Part shown: positions 7,036 through 11,017 of the stretch, one piece after another
How positions within the stretch are numbered: the first letter of the stretch is position 1
Layout of the letters: each line of letters opens with the position of its first letter
Assembly (NCBI GenBank): GCA_023142645.1
Contig: JAGLJE010000034.1
Coordinates: forward strand, 1-11,017
Length of the DNA: 11,017 nucleotides
Direction of reading: 5' to 3'
DNA from: Candidatus Altimarinota bacterium
GTDB taxonomy: Bacteria > Patescibacteriota > Gracilibacteria > JAHISY01
Position numbers and translations under genes: made by a program
Notes under the pieces: model-generated
Database searches by the model: none
What the model was told of the DNA's origin: nothing
What the model saw: the letters and a program-made list of their open reading frames with translations, nothing else

Positions 7036-7548
7036 TTAAGAATCTTTTTCGGCTTCGCTTTTTTCAGTGTCCGCTTTCTGCGATTCAATTTTCACAACTG
7101 GTGGAACTTTCGGCTCAACTTTTTTAATTGTCTCAACTTTCCCTTCTTTCGGCTCGTTTTTTTCAACTGATTTTTTACTTTTTGCTTTTTCCTTTTTACT
7201 TTCAACCGACTTTTCATTTTCGACAACCGGAGACAGCTCGACGAGAATTTTAGCCGTTCTCTTTTTGATCGGATGCCATCGTCCACGCGAGATTGGTCTA
7301 CCGCGTTTGAGAGTCATTCCTTCATTTACGATAATTTTGGAAATTATGAGCTTTTCTTTGTCTTGTTTGAAATTGTTTTCCGCATTCGCCGCTGCCGATG
7401 CAATTAATTTCGCGACAACCGGTGCGCTTCTTTTCGGTGTGAATTTTAGCTGCGTGAGTGCGTCCGAAACTTTTTTTCCGCGGATGAGAGCAGCGACAAC
7501 ATTCACTTTTTTAGGAGAGATACGGACTTGTTTTAAAAATGCTTTCAT
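7036..7548 (-). CDS. rplV: 50S ribosomal protein L22 (uL22) with Lys/Glu tail
   Basis: L22 lines the peptide exit tunnel through its beta hairpin. The core (residues 1-108) shows VRISPKKVNVVAALIRGKKV, FTPKRSAPVVAKLIASAAANAENNF, and the hairpin region KRGRPISRGRWHPIKKRTAKI followed by LVELSPV. The last 62 residues are a Lys/Glu/Val/Pro-rich tail (for example KKVEPKVPPVVKIESQKADT). The total of 170 residues compares with about 110 in E. coli. ATG start, 11 bases after S19. A 161-codon open frame on the opposite strand is a shadow of this gene. Confidence 0.96.
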   Translation of the reverse strand: MKAFLKQVRISPKKVNVVAALIRGKKVSDALTQLKFTPKRSAPVVAKLIASAAANAENNFKQDKEKLIISKIIVNEGMTLKRGRPISRGRWHPIKKRTAKILVELSPVVENEKSVESKKEKAKSKKSVEKNEPKEGKVETIKKVEPKVPPVVKIESQKADTEKSEAEKDS

Positions 7549-7559
7549 CTAAATAATTT

Positions 7560-7835
7560 TTAACTTTCTTTGGCTTTTTTACCTCCGTGTCTCCGCCATG
7601 TTCGTGTTGGTGAGAATTCGCCGAGGCGGTGACCGACCATTTGTTCGGTAATAAAAACGGGGAGGTGCTGCTTGCCGTTGTGAACAGCGAAGGTGAAGCC
7701 AACGAATTCCGGCGGAATCACGCATGCGCGACTCCACGTTTTAATTGGTTTTTTCTTCGCGTCAGCCGGCAGATTCTGAATTTTCTTCAGAAGCTTCAGA
7801 TCGACGTACGGACCTTTTTTGGCGGAACGAGACAT
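7560..7835 (-). CDS. rpsS: 30S ribosomal protein S19 (uS19)
   Basis: S19 forms part of the 30S head with S13 and contacts the A-site finger. The 91-residue product is canonical: [65 protein letters not shown], with TWRRHGGKK near the end. Length equals the usual 90-95 residues and there is no extension. ATG start after a 54-base A/T-rich spacer downstream of L2; no Shine-Dalgarno motif precedes it. Confidence 0.97.
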   Translation of the reverse strand: MSRSAKKGPYVDLKLLKKIQNLPADAKKKPIKTWSRACVIPPEFVGFTFAVHNGKQHLPVFITEQMVGHRLGEFSPTRTWRRHGGKKAKES

Positions 7836-7889
7836 TTAAAATTGAAAGTTTAAGATTTAAGATTTTCACTGATAGCCGTGAATTATCAA

Positions 7890-8747
7890 TTATTTTCTTC
7901 GCCGCGAGAATCTTCCCGGCTTCCGGCGTTTGAGAATTGCAGAGTTTGAATACTTTTTCTTCCTTCGTGTTTTCACGCCGAGCGCGAGTGCTCCCCACGG
8001 CGTTTTCGGCGCTTTCATTCCAATTGAATTTCGTGCCTCGCCACCACCATGCGGATGGTCACACGGATTCATTACTTTTCCGCGAACCTGCGGGCGGCGT
8101 CCCATTCGGCGAACTCTACCTGCTTTTCCGAGTTTTTGATGAGAATGGTCGAGATTAGCTGCCACGCCAATTGTCGCGAAGCAAGTTTTTGGAACGAGTC
8201 GAATTTCGGAAGAGGGGAGTTGAATTTGCGCGTTTTCTTTTTCGGTTGAAACGACTTTCGCGCGACTTCCGGCGGAACGGGCGAGCTGCCCGCCTTTCCC
8301 GATTTTTAGTTCGACATTAAAGACTTCGAAACCTGCAGGAATGTTTTTAATTTGACAGCGGTTGCCAACTTTGATCTTTGTTTTCTCTGCCGTGAGAATT
8401 TTGTCATCGGCTTTCATACCGTGAGCCGCGAGATGATACCGCTTGTCTCCGTCCGCGTAAACTACGAGCGCGATCCACGCGCTACGATTCGGGTCGTATT
8501 CGAGAGAGACAATTCTTCCTGGAACACCAAGCTTCGCGGTTTGATCGAAATCGATGAGGCGGTAATTTCGTTTCTCACCACCGCCGCGATGCCGACAAGT
8601 GAGTCTACCTGAATTATTTCTACCCGCCTTCTTCGTGAGCTTCGCGAGCAATCGCTTCTCACTCGGTTTTTTCGCGAGCGCGCCACGATCAACCACGCTC
8701 ATTCCGCGGCGTCCGGCAGCATTCGGCTTGTAAACTTTGACAGGCAA
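7890..8747 (-). CDS. rplB: 50S ribosomal protein L2 (uL2)
   Basis: L2 is required for subunit association and peptidyl transferase activity. The 285-residue product has the N-terminal RNA-binding OB domain (CRHRGGGEKRNYRLIDF at about residues 51-67, then GRIVSLEYDPNRSAWIALV) and the C-terminal SH3-like domain with GKAGRVRRMGRRPQVRGKVMNP and DHPHGGGEAR. The conserved histidines are at 231 and 233. A cysteine replaces the usual valine in the MNPxDHPHGGG motif. The start is TTG (8745-8747), after a 95-base A/T-rich spacer; no in-frame ATG upstream would preserve the family N-terminus (PVKVYKPNAAGRRG). Confidence 0.97.
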   Translation of the reverse strand: MPVKVYKPNAAGRRGMSVVDRGALAKKPSEKRLLAKLTKKAGRNNSGRLTCRHRGGGEKRNYRLIDFDQTAKLGVPGRIVSLEYDPNRSAWIALVVYADGDKRYHLAAHGMKADDKILTAEKTKIKVGNRCQIKNIPAGFEVFNVELKIGKGGQLARSAGSRAKVVSTEKENAQIQLPSSEIRLVPKTCFATIGVAANLDHSHQKLGKAGRVRRMGRRPQVRGKVMNPCDHPHGGGEARNSIGMKAPKTPWGALALGVKTRRKKKYSNSAILKRRKPGRFSRRRK

Positions 8748-8842
8748 GATATTGAAAGTTGAAAATTGGAAAGTATAAATTGGAATTGTGAATTTAAAGC
8801 GAGAATCTTTTTTAATTCAACTTTTCCATCATTCATAATTCT

Positions 8843-9139
8843 TTAAATATTAATTTTATTTACATCAATCGATTTTGCACCAACGGTTGTGACGATTGCT
8901 TTTTTCGCCGGTGAGCGTTTTTGAATTTCTCGACCGCGACCGACTTTTTTTGTTTTCGGAAGAATTTTAACGGTGCGGACAGACTTTATCTTTACTCCAT
9001 AATATTTTTCCACCGCATCTTTCACTTCAATTTTGCTCGCATCATTCTTGACTTGAAAAGTGAATTTCCCAGCTTTTTGACCACCGAAAGCCTTTTCGGT
9101 GTCTAACGGTTTCACGAGAATTTGATGAAGTCGACTCAA
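8843..9139 (-). CDS. rplW: 50S ribosomal protein L23 (uL23)
   Basis: L23 sits at the peptide tunnel exit and is the main docking site for trigger factor and SRP. The 98-residue product fits the family: ILVKPLDTEKA at the N-terminus (the usual xPxxTEKs motif), GKFTFQVKNDASKIEVKDAVEKYYGVKIKSVRT cut into the expected strands and helix, then the basic loop KTKKVGRGREIQKRSPAKKAIV. The start codon is TTG (9137-9139), 22 bases downstream of the encoded CCA of tRNA-Gly, so its translation probably depends on the transcript left after tRNA excision or on unprocessed RNA. It carries no charged tail, unlike neighbouring L29. Confidence 0.95.
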   Translation of the reverse strand: MSRLHQILVKPLDTEKAFGGQKAGKFTFQVKNDASKIEVKDAVEKYYGVKIKSVRTVKILPKTKKVGRGREIQKRSPAKKAIVTTVGAKSIDVNKINI

Positions 9140-9161
9140 ATTTATAATTTATAATTTAATT

Positions 9162-9238
9162 TGGAGCGGGCGAGCGGAATCGAACCGCCGTCTCCAGCTT
9201 GGAAGGCTGGCATAATAAAACCGTTATACGACGCCCGC
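9162..9238 (-). tRNA. tRNA-Gly(UCC), inside the S10 operon
   Basis: The minus strand folds as a complete tRNA. The seven-pair acceptor stem is GCGGGCG with CGCCCGC. The D loop contains GG, and a five-pair anticodon stem (CCAGC/GCTGG) closes the loop CTTCCAA, giving anticodon UCC at 9201-9203. The T arm has loop TTCGATT, the discriminator base is T and CCA is encoded at 9162-9164. It is closely similar to E. coli tRNA-Gly(UCC) as I recall it. It reads in the same direction as the ribosomal genes, and its first 15 bases overlap the end of rplD. It lies 22 bases upstream of rplW. No separate promoter was identified, so co-transcription with the operon is likely. Confidence 0.97.
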
Positions 9239-9952
9239 AGTTTCTTTTTTTGAAACAATTTTTTTCGCGGGTTCTTTTTTCTCAACTTTATTAACCTTTT
9301 CGACTTTATCAACTTTCACGACCTTTTTTTCAATCTTAAAAATTTTCCCTGCTTCTTCGAGTGCGCTTTTTTCAAACAAAATTTGATCGAATTTCGTGAG
9401 ATCGTGCGGATTCAAAAGATTCACAAGCAACGGTTTCACGAATTCGAGATTACGAGACGACTTCGCCAGAATATCGTTGCGGCTGTGAACTACGAGCAAA
9501 CTTCTGCTTTTCGGCAACGAGTTGCGGAGTTTTTCGAACGCTTTCGTTTTCGGATTTTCGAGCGTGAAACTTTCGAGAGCGAGAATTTTCAAATCTTTCG
9601 CTTTCACAGTAAGCATTGAGGCAAGTGCAAGTCGGCGCTGTTTTTTCGGCATTGCTTTCGTATAATTTTTCGTATTCCGCGGTCCCCACGCTATTCCACC
9701 TCCACGAAGAATCGGTGAACCACGATCACCTTTTCGCGCTTTCCCTGAACCTTTTTGCCTCATAATTTTCGCTGTCGAACGTTTCACCTCTCCTCGCCGC
9801 AATGTGTGAGCGGAAGGCTGTCGTGCATTAGCGTGCTGTCGCACGAGCGCAGAGTGGACGAGAAATTCATTCACTTTTGAAGCGAAGAGATGAGCGGGTA
9901 ACTCAATCTCTCCTGTTTTCTTGCCGTCTTGAGAATAAAGGGGTGCTTTCAA
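9224..9952 (-). CDS. rplD: 50S ribosomal protein L4 (uL4), 3' end overlapping tRNA-Gly
   Basis: L4 reaches into the peptide exit tunnel and, in E. coli, represses its own operon. The core is clear: HSALVRQHANARQPSAHT, RGEVKRSTAKIMRQKGSGKAR, and GSPILRGGGIAWGP for the tunnel loop, then KQRRLALASML and the C-terminal alpha/beta part to about residue 206. A Lys/Val/Glu tail follows (KVDKVEKVNKVEKK, ending SKKETAGVV), giving 242 residues against 201 in E. coli. The last four codons (Ala-Gly-Val-Val) and the TAA are bases 1-15 of the tRNA-Gly gene; the tRNA supplies the stop codon. The start is TTG (9950-9952); an in-frame stop nine bases upstream excludes an earlier start. Confidence 0.96.
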   Translation of the reverse strand: MKAPLYSQDGKKTGEIELPAHLFASKVNEFLVHSALVRQHANARQPSAHTLRRGEVKRSTAKIMRQKGSGKARKGDRGSPILRGGGIAWGPRNTKNYTKAMPKKQRRLALASMLTVKAKDLKILALESFTLENPKTKAFEKLRNSLPKSRSLLVVHSRNDILAKSSRNLEFVKPLLVNLLNPHDLTKFDQILFEKSALEEAGKIFKIEKKVVKVDKVEKVNKVEKKEPAKKIVSKKETAGVV

Positions 9953-10029
9953 TTTTAAAATTTAAAGTAATGAGGATCATTCGAGTTTTCAGTTCGAACA
10001 TTTAAAAGGTTCGCAACAATTAAAATATT
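9953..10029 (-). promoter_or_regulatory. L4 leader with two mutually exclusive short hairpins
   Basis: The 77-base spacer contains three complementary 5-mers. On the minus strand CGAAC (10009-10013) can pair with GTTCG (9995-9999), and the overlapping TTCGA (9994-9998) can instead pair with TCGAA (9980-9984). Both loops are nine bases, and only one hairpin can form at a time. This resembles a small RNA switch just upstream of L4, but the stems are short and could be chance. Confidence 0.25.
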
Positions 10030-10296
10030 CTATTCACAGCCAACTTTCTTGAGTTTAATTTGGGTTTCACCCGCAAAAATTGGGAAGGCTTCGCAAGTTT
10101 CAGCTTGCCGGATAAGTTGATCGACTATATCGACTTGAGCTTGCTGGTAAGCGGCGGTCGTTGCTTCCCGCATTTCCGCTTGATCGAAAGTGTAAGACTG
10201 CCAAATGCTTTTTCCGATGAATATGACTGAAAAGATGATCCACACTGCGAGAATGATTTGACTGAGATTTTCAGTCGGAAGTTTTAAGAATTTCAT
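10030..10296 (-). CDS. Orphan 88-aa single-pass membrane protein between L3 and L4
   Basis: I do not recognise a named family. The 88-residue product has a short N-terminus, one hydrophobic segment at about residues 13-31 (QIILAVWIIFSVIFIGKSI), then a polar helix-like stretch (QAEMREATTAAYQQAQ and DIVDQLIRQAE), and a C-terminal part with two cysteines at 68 and 87 flanking a short strand-like region (PIFAGETQIKLKKVG). The layout suggests a membrane-anchored helix with a small extracytoplasmic end closed by a possible disulfide; topology is inferred. Small proteins with this anchor-helix-Cys-Cys design look familiar from other CPR genomes, but I cannot verify that here. ATG start 31 bases after the L3 stop, ending in TAG, the only TAG in the operon. 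A membrane protein between L3 and L4 is unusual. Confidence 0.8.
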   Translation of the reverse strand: MKFLKLPTENLSQIILAVWIIFSVIFIGKSIWQSYTFDQAEMREATTAAYQQAQVDIVDQLIRQAETCEAFPIFAGETQIKLKKVGCE

Positions 10297-10327
10297 TTGA
10301 AGTAAAGTAAATTAGAGTGCAAATTTT

Positions 10328-10912
10328 TCAATTGGCTTCCACTCGAATGAGCGAACCAATTGAACCGGGAATCGGACCTTTCGTGACGAGCAGATTTTTC
10401 TCAATATCCACAGAGACTAAGAAATTACTTCTTCTCGTGACTTTAGCATTTCCCATCCGCCCGGGAAATCGTTTGCCTTTCGGAGTGCGACCGGTACCGG
10501 TCACCGCGCCTGAACTCGAACCGGGTTGGCGATGATGATGGCTGCCGTGCGTCTCCGGACCGCGAGAGAAGTTGTGACGTTTGATCACTCCTGCGAAACC
10601 TTTTCCTTTTGACCAGCCAATGATTTTCACATCTTTAACTTCCGCGAATTCTGCGACCGAAACTTTCTCACCTTTCTTTTTTTCAGAGTCCGCACTGATT
10701 TTAAACTCTGCGAGATAGCGGAATTTTCGCGTTTTTTTCGGCTTTTTTAATTCATCGAAACCGAGGATTAACGCGGGATATCCGTCATGTTCGGTTGTCT
10801 TGATTTGAACAATCTCATTAGGAGAACATTCAATGACCGAAACGGGGATCACACCACCATCATCCGCGATAACGCGAGTCATGCCGACTTTTTTTCCGAG
10901 GATTCCAGACAT
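10328..10912 (-). CDS. rplC: 50S ribosomal protein L3 (uL3)
   Basis: L3 binds near the 3' end of 23S rRNA and reaches the peptidyl transferase centre. The 194-residue product shows GILGKKVGMTRVIADDGGVIPVSV at the N-terminus, WSKGKGFAGVIKRHNFSRGP and ETHGSHHHRQPGSSSGAVT in the centre, and KGKRFPGRMGN plus the closing beta strands (LLVTKGPIPGSIGSLIRVEAN). It is slightly shorter than E. coli L3 (209). Where E. coli has the methylated glutamine of AGQMGN, this protein has arginine (PGRMGN), as in many bacteria. ATG start; stop is TGA. No Shine-Dalgarno motif is visible in front of it, and S10 is not recognisable in the remaining 105 bases of the window. Confidence 0.97.
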   Translation of the reverse strand: MSGILGKKVGMTRVIADDGGVIPVSVIECSPNEIVQIKTTEHDGYPALILGFDELKKPKKTRKFRYLAEFKISADSEKKKGEKVSVAEFAEVKDVKIIGWSKGKGFAGVIKRHNFSRGPETHGSHHHRQPGSSSGAVTGTGRTPKGKRFPGRMGNAKVTRRSNFLVSVDIEKNLLVTKGPIPGSIGSLIRVEAN

Positions 10913-11017
10913 TGCAGGAAGAGGTTAATGAAAGTCAATTAGTTATTGAGTTTTTGAGTCAATAAGTTCTGACTTTGGATTGCCTTTGCTCTTAAATATT
11001 AAAAGAGAACTATCTTG
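10913..11017 (-). other. Sequence upstream of L3 with overlapping inverted repeats; no S10 seen
   Basis: On the minus strand this AT-rich stretch holds a perfect 7-bp inverted repeat (TTATTGA at 10943-10949 with TCAATAA at 10959-10965, nine-base loop). A competing 5-bp pair overlaps it (AGTCA at 10957-10961 with TGACT at 10970-10974). A 24-codon frame enters from the edge and stops at 10943-10945, but it does not resemble the C-terminus of S10. It may be the operon leader, a spacer after rpsJ, or the tail of an unknown gene. Confidence 0.25.

Noticed and set aside
7067..7552. 161-codon plus-strand open frame
   Set aside because: It is antisense to nearly all of L22; Phe/Ser/Thr-rich shadow of a Lys/Glu-rich tail.
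3979..10330. UGA reassigned to glycine (genetic code 25), prompted by CPR-like features
   Set aside because: TGA ends L3, the 82-aa gene and the gene before the permease at sensible positions, and no ribosomal gene has an in-frame TGA. The tRNA-Gly anticodon is UCC, not UCA.
10943..11017. 24-codon frame entering from the right edge as a possible end of S10
   Set aside because: It lacks the expected S10 C-terminal pattern (a PxGVDVEIK-like end) and has spacer-like composition, so it is not called as rpsJ.

Overview
The window is a ribosomal-protein superoperon (S10 plus spc clusters) on the minus strand, read from about 10.9 kb down to 0.8 kb. It ends tail-to-tail against a short plus-strand unit carrying a TauE/SafE-like membrane protein. 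Order in the direction of transcription: rplC (L3), an 88-aa membrane-anchored orphan, rplD (L4), tRNA-Gly(UCC), rplW (L23), rplB (L2), rpsS (S19), rplV (L22), rpsC (S3), rplP (L16), rpmC (L29), rpsQ (S17), rplN (L14), rplX (L24), an 82-aa orphan, rplE (L5), rpsN/rpsZ type (S14), rpsH (S8), rplF (L6), rplR (L18), rpsE (S5). All are full length with no frameshifts.

The organism is probably a Candidate Phyla Radiation (Patescibacteria) bacterium or a similarly reduced lineage. The reasons are the absence of L30 after S5, the AT-rich spacers, the small orphan genes inside the operon, and the long Lys/Glu-rich C-terminal tails on many ribosomal proteins. I cannot fix the phylum. TGA acts as a normal stop (L3, the 82-aa gene, the gene upstream of the TauE homologue), so the UGA=Gly code of Gracilibacteria and Absconditabacteria does not apply. 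L15 and SecY, which normally follow S5 and L30, are missing here. S10 (rpsJ) is not recognisable in the 105 bases upstream of L3.

The most unusual feature is at 9224-9238. The 3' end of L4 runs into the same-strand tRNA-Gly gene, so its last four codons and its stop codon lie in the tRNA acceptor stem and D arm. RNase P cleavage at the tRNA 5' end would remove the L4 stop codon, so tRNA maturation and L4 translation compete for one transcript. Other points are: S3 and S5 end in nearly the same KGRLE-containing tail; L4, L5, L22, L29, S17, S3 and S5 have charged extensions of about 35-80 residues; almost no operon gene has a recognisable Shine-Dalgarno site and five start with TTG; and the AT-rich spacers reuse the same short words.

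The plus-strand piece at 1-809 is the last 22 codons of an unidentified gene, coupled by an ATGA overlap to the TauE/SafE-like gene. The stop codons of that gene and rpsE overlap, leaving no room for an intergenic terminator. No mobile element or CRISPR array was seen, and no gene-free stretch exceeds about 105 bases.
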